In this document: positions 26,787-35,203 of the stretch, piece by piece
Position numbering within the stretch: the stretch's first letter is position 1
Layout of the letters: each line of letters opens with the position of its first letter
DNA from: Salinarimonas sp052380005
Lineage (GTDB): Bacteria > Pseudomonadota > Alphaproteobacteria > Rhizobiales > Beijerinckiaceae
Length of the DNA stretch: 64,000 nucleotides
Assembly: GCA_052380005.1 (NCBI GenBank)
Contig: JBQTCJ010000011.1
Reading direction: 5' to 3' (one strand)
Notes under the pieces: generated by a model
Told to the model about the DNA's origin: nothing
What the model saw: the letters and a program-made list of their open reading frames with translations, nothing else
Database searches by the model: none
Translations under genes and position numbers: made by a program

Positions 26787-28004
26787 TCAGCCGCTCCGGC
26801 GCGCCAGCAGCGTCGCGTAGACGTCGAGCGTGTCCGCGACCATGCGGTCCAGCGAGAAGTGCCGCTCGACGTGGAGCCGCGCGCGCAGCGCCATCGCCTC
26901 CCGGGCGCTGGCGCCGAGCGTGAGCGCCTCGGCGATCGCGTCGGCGAGCGCCTCGGCGTCTCCTGCGGCGACGCGCCAGCCGGTGCGCTGGGCGGGCTCC
27001 ACCTGGGGCGGGGCGAGCACGGTCTCGGGCACGGCGCCGAGATCCGACACCACGACGGGCGTGCCCATCGCCTGCGCCTCCACGGCCGAGCGGCCGAAGG
27101 CCTCCGGCTCCGTCGAGGGCACCGTCACCACGGACGCGCCGAGGAAGGCGGCGGGCATGTCCGTGCAATGACCCACCCGCCGCACGAAGTCGGCGACGCC
27201 ACGCGCGGCGACGAGCCCGTCGAGCTCGCGCACGTAGCCCTCGCGTCCCTGCGGATCGCCGGCGAGCACGAAGACGACGTCGGTGAGACCCCAGCTCTTG
27301 AGGCGGGCGGCCGCCTCGATCAGCACGGCCTGGCCCTTCCAGCCGGTGAGGCGGGCGGCGAGCAGCACGACCCGCTGGTGCGGCGCGACGCCCCATTCCG
27401 CCCGCAGCGCCTCGATCCGCTCCGGCGCGACGGCGGAGGGGGCGTAGGCGGATAGATCCGTACCGCGGTGGATCACCCGCAGCCGCGGCTCGGCCTCCGG
27501 GTAGAGGCCCGCGATCAGCCCGGCCGTGTAGTGCGAGTTGGCGATGACGATGTCGCCGCGCGCCATGATGCGGTTGTAGCGATGCTTCAGGCCGGTGCGG
27601 CTCTGGTAGGAGCCGTGGTAGGTCGTCACGAAGGGCAAAGACAGCGCCCGCGCGGCGCCGAGGGCCGACCAGGCCGGCGCCCGCGAGCGGGCGTGGATCA
27701 GCACGACACCCTCGTCGAGAGACAGCCGCGCCAGCCGGCGCACGTTGCGCAGCATCGAGAGCGGGTTCTTCGTCGCCGCCGGGAACGGCACCCAGATGCC
27801 GCCCTTGGCCTGGAGCTCGCCGACGAGTCGCCCACCCTCGGTCGCGACGAGGGCGCGCGCGCCCACCGCGGCGAGACCGGCCGCGACGTCGACGGCCGTG
27901 CGCTCGGCGCCGCCGGCCTCGAGCTCCGGGATGATCTGCAGGATCGTGCGCCCGGCGAGCGGATGGGCGGCGGGATCGTAGACGACGTCGCGCGCGGCGC
28001 TCAT
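26787..28004 (-). CDS. Family 4 (GT-B) glycosyltransferase
   Basis: A 405-residue glycosyltransferase of the GT4 fold. The N-terminal acceptor domain has the loop ELEAGGAERTAVDVA, and the C-terminal nucleotide-sugar domain has LLAARLTGWKGQ and the E-x7-E type motif in EPEAFGRSAVEAQAMGTPVV. It probably adds a sugar to a cell-surface glycan or lipid; donor and acceptor cannot be told. It is alone on its strand, convergent with the pentaheme cytochrome gene (seven bases apart) and divergent from the hydrolase. Confidence 0.9.
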   Translation of the reverse strand: MSAARDVVYDPAAHPLAGRTILQIIPELEAGGAERTAVDVAAGLAAVGARALVATEGGRLVGELQAKGGIWVPFPAATKNPLSMLRNVRRLARLSLDEGVVLIHARSRAPAWSALGAARALSLPFVTTYHGSYQSRTGLKHRYNRIMARGDIVIANSHYTAGLIAGLYPEAEPRLRVIHRGTDLSAYAPSAVAPERIEALRAEWGVAPHQRVVLLAARLTGWKGQAVLIEAAARLKSWGLTDVVFVLAGDPQGREGYVRELDGLVAARGVADFVRRVGHCTDMPAAFLGASVVTVPSTEPEAFGRSAVEAQAMGTPVVVSDLGAVPETVLAPPQVEPAQRTGWRVAAGDAEALADAIAEALTLGASAREAMALRARLHVERHFSLDRMVADTLDVYATLLARRSG

Positions 28005-28176
28005 GCGGCGCCTCGCGCGCCGGGCGCCCCGCGTGCTATGGCACGGGTCGGAGGCTGGCACGGCCGTGGCGAACGCGGTGACATGGGGCGGGCCTCGAGC
28101 ATGGCGCGGTGCGGCTGCGGCCCGCGCGCGGATCTACGCAGTAACGCCTGAAACAGCGTTGAGGTTTGGTAAAACC

Positions 28177-28947
28177 ATGGCGGAAATGATCGACATCGGC
28201 ACCGGCTCGGCGGCGCGGCGCATCGCGGTGGAGGCGCGTGCCGCGACGAGCCGGCCGGATTCGCCCCCCGTCGTCTGGCTCGGCGGCTTCCGCAGCGACA
28301 TGCGCGGCGGCAAGGCCGAGCGGCTCGATGCCTTCTGCGAACGCACCGGCGGCGCCTGTGTGCGCTTCGACTACACGGGGCATGGCGAATCGGGCGGGCG
28401 CTTCGTGGACGGCACGATCTCGCTGTGGCTCGAGGACGCGCTCGGCGTCATCGACCGCTTCGTCGACCGGCCGCCGGTCCTGGTGGGCTCCTCCATGGGC
28501 GGCTGGATCGCCCTCCTCGTCGCGCGCGCCCTCGCGGGCACCCCGAGGGCACCGGCGGGCATGGTGCTGATCGCGCCGGCGGCGGACTTCACCGAGCGCC
28601 TGATGTGGGCGCATTTCCCGGAAGGGGTGCGCGACACGATCCTGCGCGAGGGCGTGTTCCACGCCCCCTCCGACTACGGCGAGCCGACGCCGATCACCCG
28701 GGCGCTGATCGAGGACGGCCGCCGGCACCTGCTGATGGACGGCCCCATCGCCACCGGCTGCCCCGTCCACATCCTCCAGGGCATGAAGGACCCCGACGTC
28801 CCCTGGCGCCACGCGGTGGAGACCATGGAGGCGATGGCCTCCGATTCGGTGACGATGACGCTGATCAAGGACGGCGACCACCGCCTCTCGCGGGAGGAGG
28901 ACCTGGATCGGCTGGAGGCGGCGGTGGCGCGGATGGTCGAGGGATGA
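28177..28947 (+). CDS. Alpha/beta hydrolase
   Basis: A 256-residue soluble alpha/beta-hydrolase. The nucleophile elbow is VGSSMGGWIA (Ser near residue 109), the acid is probably the Asp in MKDPDVPW, and the catalytic His lies in DGDHRLSREED near the C-terminus. It resembles the serine hydrolase group including palmitoyl-protein thioesterase ABHD10-like enzymes; the substrate is unknown. The ATG at 28177 is preceded by a short hairpin (GGTTT/AAACC) that overlaps the ribosome-binding region. No operon partner on its strand; a palindromic repeat follows. Confidence 0.87.
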   Translation: MAEMIDIGTGSAARRIAVEARAATSRPDSPPVVWLGGFRSDMRGGKAERLDAFCERTGGACVRFDYTGHGESGGRFVDGTISLWLEDALGVIDRFVDRPPVLVGSSMGGWIALLVARALAGTPRAPAGMVLIAPAADFTERLMWAHFPEGVRDTILREGVFHAPSDYGEPTPITRALIEDGRRHLLMDGPIATGCPVHILQGMKDPDVPWRHAVETMEAMASDSVTMTLIKDGDHRLSREEDLDRLEAAVARMVEG

Positions 28948-28979
28948 AATCGGGGCTCCCCGTCGACGCCACGCTCCAC

Positions 28980-29115
28980 CGCCTCCTCCCCGCAGGGGAG
29001 GACGGAGGCTGCAGGCCGGAGGGTAGGGAGGGCGGCGGGCCGGCTCGCAGGACTTTCGAACGGCCCCACCGCCCGCGCGTTCCGCGCGGACTCCTCCCCT
29101 CCGGGGAGGAAGCGG
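28980..29115 (+). repeat. Intergenic palindromic repeat, copy B
   Basis: About 136 bases between the hydrolase stop and the convergent acetyltransferase stop. It is the inverted counterpart of copy A at 11767-11895. It keeps both end palindromes (CCTCCCCGCAGGGGAGG and CCTCCCCTCCGGGGAGG) and the inner CGAACGGCCCCACCG block, and differs mainly in the central 30 bases and one small stem (GCGCG/CGCGC). The conserved ends with a variable centre suggest selection on folding or on an end-recognising enzyme. Non-coding. Confidence 0.85.
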
Positions 29116-29126
29116 GAGCGCGCCCT

Positions 29127-29615
29127 TCACAACCTTCTATACATGACCAGCGCGTCCACCTCCCCCATCGTCGGATGGGCGAAGGCGGCCGGCAGGCGGC
29201 CGACGGTGTCGAAGCCGAGGCTCTCCCAAAGCCGCACCGCCCGTTCGTTGGTGGAGACGACGAAGTTGAACTGCATCGCGCGGAAGCCGCGGCGGCGGGC
29301 CTCCTCCAGCGAATGCGCCGCCATCGCCCGCGCGACGCCCCGCCCGGCCGCCTCCGCCGCGGTGACGTAGCCGCAATTGGCCACGTGCGCCCCTCCCCCG
29401 CGCTGGTTGGCGCGCAGGTAGTAGGTCCCCAGCACCGCCCCCGCCTCGTCCTGCGCGACGAAGGTCGCGTGCGCCGGCGCGAGCCAGTAGGAGAGCGCGT
29501 CCGCGCGGCCCATGTCGCGGTCGAGCGTGTAGGTGTCTCCGGCGCGGATCATCGGCGCGAGGATGCGCCAGAGCGCGTCGGCGTCGGCCTCGGGATGGGC
29601 GGGGCGGATGCGCAT
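29127..29615 (-). CDS. GNAT-family N-acetyltransferase
   Basis: A 162-residue single-domain acetyltransferase. The acetyl-CoA pyrophosphate-binding motif A is visible as AAGRGVARAM in the middle of the protein, and the last strand/helix carries NERAVRLWESLGFD. Its substrate is unknown. It lies 17 bases downstream of moaE on the same strand, so it may be co-transcribed with moaD-moaE, but a functional link is not evident. Confidence 0.88.
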   Translation of the reverse strand: MRIRPAHPEADADALWRILAPMIRAGDTYTLDRDMGRADALSYWLAPAHATFVAQDEAGAVLGTYYLRANQRGGGAHVANCGYVTAAEAAGRGVARAMAAHSLEEARRRGFRAMQFNFVVSTNERAVRLWESLGFDTVGRLPAAFAHPTMGEVDALVMYRRL

Positions 29616-29632
29616 GGACGTCCCCGATCGGC

Positions 29633-30115
29633 TCAACGCACCCACCGGTCCGCCGCCCGCTCGTCCTCGGCCTTGGAGGCGACCCAGCCGCCGGCTTCCG
29701 CCTCGCCGGCGGGGTGCTCGCGCTTCCAGAACGGAGCCTTGGTCTTCAGCCAGTCCATCATGAAGTCGGCGGCCTCGAAGGCGGCGCGGCGGTGGGGGGA
29801 GGCGGCGACCACGAGGACGATCTCCTCGCCGGGGCGGATGACGCCGTAGCGGTGAATGGCGACGAGGCCCTGGAGCGGGAAGCGCCGCGCCGCCTCGCCC
29901 GCGACCCGGGCGATCTCGGCCTGGGCCATGCCCGGATAGTGCTCGAGCTCGAGAGCCGCGAGGCGCCCGTTCTCGTCGCGGCACAGCCCGGTGAAGGTCA
30001 CGACCGCACCCACGTCGGTGCGCCCGCGCACCAGCGCCGCGGCCTCCGCCGCGGCCTCGAATGGCTCGGCCTGGATGCGGACGATCGGCACGATCGCGGG
30101 GCTCGCCTCGTCCAC
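29633..30115 (-). CDS. moaE: Molybdopterin synthase catalytic subunit MoaE
   Basis: MoaE forms molybdopterin synthase with MoaD and adds two sulphurs to precursor Z (cPMP). The 160-residue product has family motifs GAVVTFTGLCRDEN, LELEHYPGMA, IHRYGVIRPGE and the active-site lysine region WLKTKAPFWKRE. It starts with GTG at 30115, four bases after the moaD stop, in the order pgsA-moaD-moaE. Confidence 0.96.
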   Translation of the reverse strand: MDEASPAIVPIVRIQAEPFEAAAEAAALVRGRTDVGAVVTFTGLCRDENGRLAALELEHYPGMAQAEIARVAGEAARRFPLQGLVAIHRYGVIRPGEEIVLVVAASPHRRAAFEAADFMMDWLKTKAPFWKREHPAGEAEAGGWVASKAEDERAADRWVR

Positions 30116-30119
30116 GGCC

Positions 30120-30377
30120 TCAGCCTCCCGTCATCGGCGGGAAGAAGGCGATCTCGCCCGCCCCGGTGATCACCGCGTCGCGGTGGACGTGGAGCTGGTC
30201 CATGGCGGCGCGGATCACGGTCTCGTTCTCGAAGGCGTAGGCGTATTCCTCGCCGCGGCCCTTGAGCCAGCCGACGAGGTCGGCGATCGTGGTCACGTCC
30301 GCGGGCGGCTCGACGACCTCCTCGGTCTTGCCGATACGCTCGCGCACCCAAGCGAAATAGAGGATCTTCACTGCCAT
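30120..30377 (-). CDS. moaD: Molybdopterin synthase sulphur carrier MoaD
   Basis: An 85-residue ubiquitin-like protein. The C-terminus ends PPMTGG, with the Gly-Gly that is thiocarboxylated to give sulphur to MoaE. The N-terminal strand MAVKILYFAWVRERIG is typical. It lies between pgsA and moaE on the same strand. Confidence 0.96.
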   Translation of the reverse strand: MAVKILYFAWVRERIGKTEEVVEPPADVTTIADLVGWLKGRGEEYAYAFENETVIRAAMDQLHVHRDAVITGAGEIAFFPPMTGG

Positions 30378-30407
30378 CGCCCCGCTCCCGAGCTCACCGT
30401 CCCGCTC

Positions 30408-30983
30408 TCAGTCCTCGACCAGATGGCGCAGTCCCGCGCGCATGTAGTCCCATCCCGTCCACAGCGTCAGCAGCGCCGCCGCCCACAGGAGCACGAGGCC
30501 CGTCACCGTCGTCGGCGGGAACACCACGTCCCCCGCGGGTCCCGCGACGAGGAAGCCGAGCGCCACGAGCTGGAGGGTGGTCTTGTACTTCGCCACCCGC
30601 GACACCGGCACCGAGACCTTGAGGTCGGCGAGGAACTCGCGCAGGCCCGACACGAGGATCTCGCGCAGGAGGATGACGATCGCCGCCCAGATGTTCCAGC
30701 CCGCGATCGTCCCGTGCGCGACGAGCATCATCAGCACGGCCGCCACGAGCAGCTTGTCGGCGATCGGGTCGAGCATGCGCCCGAGCGCCGACTGCTGATT
30801 CCAGGCGCGGGCGAGATACCCGTCGAAATAGTCCGTGATCGCGGCGGCGACGAAGATTCCGAGCGCCCACCAGCGCGCCCACGTGTCGTTGGGCCAGAAC
30901 AGCAGCACGACCACGGCCGGCACGGCGAGGCAGCGCCCGTAGGTGAGGATGTTCGGGAGAGAGAGCGCTGTCGATCGTTTCAT
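30408..30983 (-). CDS. pgsA: CDP-diacylglycerol-glycerol-3-phosphate 3-phosphatidyltransferase
   Basis: PgsA makes phosphatidylglycerophosphate, the precursor of phosphatidylglycerol, at the inner membrane. The 191-residue polytopic protein carries the CDP-alcohol phosphotransferase signature D-G-x2-A-R-x8-G-x3-D-x3-D as DYFDGYLAR...LGRMLDPIADK at about residues 50-77. It starts the pgsA-moaD-moaE run, 30 bases before moaD. uvrC, a frequent neighbour in alphaproteobacteria, is not present here. Confidence 0.95.
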   Translation of the reverse strand: MKRSTALSLPNILTYGRCLAVPAVVVLLFWPNDTWARWWALGIFVAAAITDYFDGYLARAWNQQSALGRMLDPIADKLLVAAVLMMLVAHGTIAGWNIWAAIVILLREILVSGLREFLADLKVSVPVSRVAKYKTTLQLVALGFLVAGPAGDVVFPPTTVTGLVLLWAAALLTLWTGWDYMRAGLRHLVED

Positions 30984-31129
30984 GCCGGATCCGGTCGCCT
31001 GCGGGCAGAGAGCACGCCGCGCGGGGGAACGTCAATCCACCGTCGGGAGGGGGAGATCGGTCGCGAACGAGCATGACACCCGGCCCCGACGGGCTATTGT
31101 CGGCGCCCCGAAGGACGAACGCCATCGCC

Positions 31130-34102
31130 ATGACCGACACGACCTCCCTCGCCGACCGCCTCCGCGACGACTGCCCCCCCTGCTCGGCGAAGATCGCCAA
31201 GACGCGCCTCTCCGATCTGATCGAAGGTGCGCGCGCGAGAGAGGACGCCGCCGCCCTCGTCCCCCATCTCGAGAGCGGCCCGCTGCGCAATCTCGTCGGC
31301 TTGATCTTCGAGCACTCCCCCTTCCTCACGCGCCTCGCCTCGCGGCCCGAGCGCCTCGCCCGGCTGGCGCTCGCCCCGCCCGAGGAGAGCCACGCCCGCA
31401 TCGTCTCCGAGCAGCGAAACCGCTTCCGTGCGGTCGCCGCCGGTGAGGCCCGCCGGGAGGACGTCGCGAAGGCGCTGCGACGGGCGCGGGCCGACCACGC
31501 GCTCCTCGTCGCGCTCGCCGACATCGGCGGCGTGTGGGACGTCGACCGGGTCGTCGCCGCGCTCTCGGACTTCGCCGACGCCTCCGTCGCGGGCGCGGCG
31601 GACACGCTCCTCGTCGAGGCGGCCGCCGCCGGCAAGCTGACCCTGCCCGATCCGGACGAGCCGGGCCGCGGCACCGGCGCGGTGATCCTCGCGCTCGGCA
31701 AGCACGGCGGGCGCGAGCTGAACTACTCGAGCGACATCGACCTCGTCGTCTTCTTCGATCCCGCCTGCCCGGCGATGAAGGATCCGATGGAGGCGCCGCC
31801 GTTCTACGCACGCTTCGCCCAGAACCTCGCCAAGATGCTGCAGGAGCGCACCGGCGAGGGCTACGTCCACCGGGTCGACTACCGCCTGCGCCCGGACCCC
31901 GGCTCGACCCCCGTCGCGGTGGCGCTGCCCTCGGCCTATTCCTACTACGAGAGCGTCGGCCAGAACTGGGAGCGCGCGGCGCTGATCAAGGCGCGACCGG
32001 TCGCGGGCGACGTCGCGCTCGGCGCACGTTTCCTCGGGGAGCTCGCACCCTTCATCTGGCGCAAGTACTTCGACTTCGCGGCGATCGCCGACGTCCACGC
32101 CATGAAGCGCCAGATCCACGCGGTGCGCGGACACGCGGAGATCGCGGTGGCCGGTCACGACATCAAGCTCGGGCGTGGCGGCATCCGCGAGATCGAGTTC
32201 TTCGTGCAGACGCAGCAGCTCGTCTTCGGCGGGCGCCGCCCTTCGCTCAGGGGTCGCCGCACGCTGGAGATGCTCGCGGAGCTCCAGGCGGAGGGCTGGA
32301 TCACGGCGGAGGCCCGCGACGAGCTCGCCGCCGCCTACCGCTTCCTGCGCGGCATCGAGCACCGGCTCCAGATGGTCGCCGACGAGCAGACCCAGCGCCT
32401 GCCCGCCGACGAGGCGACGCTCAAGGGCTTCGCGCGCTTCTGCGGCTACAGGAGCACGAAGGCCTTCGGCAAGGCGCTCACCGAGGTCGCGCGCACGGTG
32501 CAGAAGCACTACGCGCTCCTGTTCGAGGAAGGGCCGGAGCTCGCCTCCGAGGCCGGCAGCCTCGTCTTCACCGGCGCGGATATCGACCCGGAGACGCTCG
32601 GCACGCTGCGCAAGATGGGCTTCCGGGACCCGGAGAAGGCGGCGGAGACCGTGCGCGGCTGGCATTTCGGGCGCCGCGCCGCGATCACCTCGGCCCGCGC
32701 CCGCGAGGTGCTCACCGAGCTGACCCCGGCGCTGCTCGCCGCGCTCGGCGGCACGGCGGACCCCGACGGCGCGCTCGAGCGGCTCGACGCCGTGTTCGGC
32801 CGCATGAAGGCCGCCGTCGAGCTGATGACGATCCTCCTCAACCACGATCGTCTCCTGACGCTCTTCGCGGACCTGCTCGGCACCGCCCCGCGCCTCGCCG
32901 ACACGGTGGCGCGGAGCCCCCACGTGCTCGACGCGATCATCGACCCGGCCTTCGGCGACCCGATCGTCGACGAGGGCGAGATGCTCGCACAGGTGCGCGG
33001 GGCGCTCGGCAGCCCCGCCTCCTTCGAGGACTTTCTCGACCGGACCCGCGACGTCACCCGCCAGGCGACCTTCGTCACCGGGGCGCGGATGCTGTCGGGC
33101 GTGTTCTCGCCCGAGCGCGCCGGGCAGGCCTACGCCGCCATCGCGCAGGCGGTGGTGCAGACCTCCTACGAGGCGGTGGAGCGCGAGTTCGTGGCCGACT
33201 ACGGCCGCGTACCCGGCGGGCGCATCGCCGTCCTCGGCCTCGGCCGCCTCGGCACGCGGGAGATGACCGCGACGTCCGACCTCGATCTCGTCGTGCTCTA
33301 CGACTTCGACCACGAGAACCGCGAGAGCGACGGGCGCAAGGCGGTGGACGCCACGGTCTACTACACGCGCCTGACCCAGCGGCTCGTCTCGGCGCTGACC
33401 GCGCCGACCCGGCGCGGCGCGCTCTACGAGGTCGACCTGCGGCTTCGGCCCTCCGGGCGCTCCGGCCCGGTCGCGACGCAGTTCCGCGGCTTCCTCGCCT
33501 ACCAGCGCGAGGACGCGGAGCTGTGGGAGCACATGGCGCTGACCCGCGCGCGGGTCGTGGCCGGCGACGGCGGCCTCGCCGCGGACGCGACCCGCGCCAT
33601 CGCCGAGGTGGTGGGGCTGGCGCGCGATCCGGCCACGGTCGCCCGCGAGGTGCTCGCCATGCGCCGGCTGATCGCCCGCGAGAAGGGCGAGGGCGACGCC
33701 TGGGACATGAAGCTCGCCGCCGGCGGCCTCACCGATCTCGACTTCCTCGCCCAGGCCTTCGTGCTCGCGCACGCGCACGTGCGCCCCGGCCTCGTCGGTC
33801 TCTCACCGGGTGTCGCGCTCGCGCACGCGGGCGACTCGGGCTTCCTCACCGCGGAGGAGGCGGACGTGCTCGTTGCCGCGCAGGCGCTGCTGACGCGGGT
33901 CTTCCACTGGCAGCGCCTCACTGTGGAGGGACGCTTCGACCCCAAGAGCGCCCCGCCGGCGATCCTGCGGCGGCTGGCGGCGGAGGCCGGGGTGCCCGAT
34001 CCCGCCCGCCTCTCGGCGGAGCTCGGGGAGACCCGCAAGCGGGTGCGGGAGATCTTCGAGCGGCGGTTGCAAACCATGTCCGACGGCGTTACTCGGCAAT
34101 AG
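31130..34102 (+). CDS. glnE: Bifunctional glutamine synthetase adenylyltransferase/deadenylase
   Basis: GlnE adenylylates and deadenylylates glutamine synthetase in response to PII, setting ammonia assimilation. The 990-residue product has two nucleotidyltransferase domains: the N-terminal deadenylase with GKHGGRELNYSSDIDLVVF (about residues 193-210) and the C-terminal adenylylase with GLGRLGTREMTATSDLDLV (about 703-720), each followed by a helical GlnD-UR_UTase domain. The ATG at 31130 gives the family length; an in-frame ATG at 31073 would add 19 residues. It is divergent from pgsA. Confidence 0.96.
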   Translation: MTDTTSLADRLRDDCPPCSAKIAKTRLSDLIEGARAREDAAALVPHLESGPLRNLVGLIFEHSPFLTRLASRPERLARLALAPPEESHARIVSEQRNRFRAVAAGEARREDVAKALRRARADHALLVALADIGGVWDVDRVVAALSDFADASVAGAADTLLVEAAAAGKLTLPDPDEPGRGTGAVILALGKHGGRELNYSSDIDLVVFFDPACPAMKDPMEAPPFYARFAQNLAKMLQERTGEGYVHRVDYRLRPDPGSTPVAVALPSAYSYYESVGQNWERAALIKARPVAGDVALGARFLGELAPFIWRKYFDFAAIADVHAMKRQIHAVRGHAEIAVAGHDIKLGRGGIREIEFFVQTQQLVFGGRRPSLRGRRTLEMLAELQAEGWITAEARDELAAAYRFLRGIEHRLQMVADEQTQRLPADEATLKGFARFCGYRSTKAFGKALTEVARTVQKHYALLFEEGPELASEAGSLVFTGADIDPETLGTLRKMGFRDPEKAAETVRGWHFGRRAAITSARAREVLTELTPALLAALGGTADPDGALERLDAVFGRMKAAVELMTILLNHDRLLTLFADLLGTAPRLADTVARSPHVLDAIIDPAFGDPIVDEGEMLAQVRGALGSPASFEDFLDRTRDVTRQATFVTGARMLSGVFSPERAGQAYAAIAQAVVQTSYEAVEREFVADYGRVPGGRIAVLGLGRLGTREMTATSDLDLVVLYDFDHENRESDGRKAVDATVYYTRLTQRLVSALTAPTRRGALYEVDLRLRPSGRSGPVATQFRGFLAYQREDAELWEHMALTRARVVAGDGGLAADATRAIAEVVGLARDPATVAREVLAMRRLIAREKGEGDAWDMKLAAGGLTDLDFLAQAFVLAHAHVRPGLVGLSPGVALAHAGDSGFLTAEEADVLVAAQALLTRVFHWQRLTVEGRFDPKSAPPAILRRLAAEAGVPDPARLSAELGETRKRVREIFERRLQTMSDGVTRQ

Positions 34103-34182
34103 GACCGTTTTCGGCAACGGAACTCTTCCCCGGATGGAGACTTGCCGTTCCAAATGCTGGAACGACCCATCGGGGTACCACC

Positions 34183-35088
34183 GTGAACATCCACAAGACT
34201 GGCCGACGCGCCGGCGATACGCCGCGCGCGAACGACCGTGCGCGAACGGCCGCCCGCCTCGCCGGCATCGCCCTCCTCGCCGCAGGCCTGGCGCCGGCGC
34301 TCGCGCCGAGCGCCGTCGAGGCGACCGGCGCGCTCGACTTCTTCCGGGCGGACGCCCGCGCTCCGGCAGCGCAGCGGGTGAACGCGCCACCGCCCCCGCG
34401 CGACGCCTTCGCGCGGCGCCACCGCGTCCTGCCCACGGCGACGCAGCCGGCGACGCTCGACGGGTCCTCCGCGTCGGGCGGGAGCCCGCAAGGTTCCTCG
34501 CGGATCGCGTCCGGCCCCGCGGGGCGCACCATGTGCGTGCGCATGTGCGACGGCTACGCCTTCCCCGTCGGCGATCTCGCCTCCCAGCGCGACCTGCCGC
34601 TGCACGACCTCGCCTGCAACGCCGGCTGTCCGGGCGCGCCGACGAAGCTCTTCGTGCTCTCGCCGGGCGAGGACGACCTCGACCGCGCCCGCGCCGCCGA
34701 CGGCATGCGCTACGCCGACGTGCCGATGGCGGGCGCCTACCGCACCTCGACGGACGACACCTGCTCGTGCCAGGGCCCGAACCGGCGCGTCGCGGAGCGG
34801 CTCGACATCCGCCTCGACATGACGCTTCGCCGCGGCGACATCGTCATGACGAACGAAGGTCCCCTCGTCTTCCGCGGCCGCGACGGCCGTCCCTCGGGGC
34901 TCGCCGACTTCCGACCCTTCCGCGAGGCGCAGATGACGGCGAGGCTGCGCGAGAAGGCCGACGAGCGGCTGGGCATCAGCGCGCGCGAGGCGGTGGAGGA
35001 CGCGTTCGCGCGGGAGAACGGGCTGCGGCGCACGATGGCCGAGCTCGATCCGGCCGAGCTCGAGACGGCGGTGCTCGACGCGCAGTAG
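34183..35088 (+). CDS. DUF2865-like exported protein
   Basis: A 301-residue protein with an N-terminal hydrophobic segment (about residues 23-46), probably a signal peptide or anchor. The central part has the DUF2865 pattern CVRMCDGYAFPVG followed by CNAGCPGAP and DTCSCQGP, which supply five or six conserved cysteines. This family is almost confined to Hyphomicrobiales and its function is unknown. The GTG at 34183 has GGGG eight bases upstream. It lies 80 bases after glnE and 115 bases before bchE; there is no evidence that it belongs to either unit. Confidence 0.85.
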   Translation: MNIHKTGRRAGDTPRANDRARTAARLAGIALLAAGLAPALAPSAVEATGALDFFRADARAPAAQRVNAPPPPRDAFARRHRVLPTATQPATLDGSSASGGSPQGSSRIASGPAGRTMCVRMCDGYAFPVGDLASQRDLPLHDLACNAGCPGAPTKLFVLSPGEDDLDRARAADGMRYADVPMAGAYRTSTDDTCSCQGPNRRVAERLDIRLDMTLRRGDIVMTNEGPLVFRGRDGRPSGLADFRPFREAQMTARLREKADERLGISAREAVEDAFARENGLRRTMAELDPAELETAVLDAQ

Positions 35089-35131
35089 TCCGGCGGGCAG
35101 CGCCGGTGAACCTCGGTGCGATTGCGGAGCC

Positions 35132-35145
35132 TTGATCTAGATCAC
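35132..35145 (+). promoter_or_regulatory. FNR/FixK-type (FnrL) box upstream of bchE
   Basis: TTGAT-CTAG-ATCAC matches the FNR/CRP-family consensus TTGAT-N4-ATCAA at nine of ten positions. It is centred 65 bases before the bchE start. In Rhodobacter FnrL activates bchE when oxygen is low, so the same role is inferred here. Confidence 0.75.
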
Positions 35146-35164
35146 GTTGCCTGACGGCTCGATG

Positions 35165-35182
35165 TGTCAGCTTTTCCTGACA
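35165..35182 (+). promoter_or_regulatory. PpsR/CrtJ-type site upstream of bchE
   Basis: TGTCAGCTTTTCCTGACA is a perfect TGT-N12-ACA site with a five-base palindromic arm (TGTCA/TGACA). PpsR/CrtJ represses photosynthesis genes under oxygen through such sites. It lies 26 bases downstream of the FNR-type box centre and 21 bases before the bchE ATG, near where a -10 region would be for an FNR-activated promoter. Confidence 0.75.
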
Positions 35183-35203
35183 AGACCGTCGGGAGGCTCC
35201 CCC

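Noticed and set aside
31094..33778. A long minus-strand open frame opposite glnE
   Set aside because: Low-complexity shadow of glnE, with no recognisable motif.
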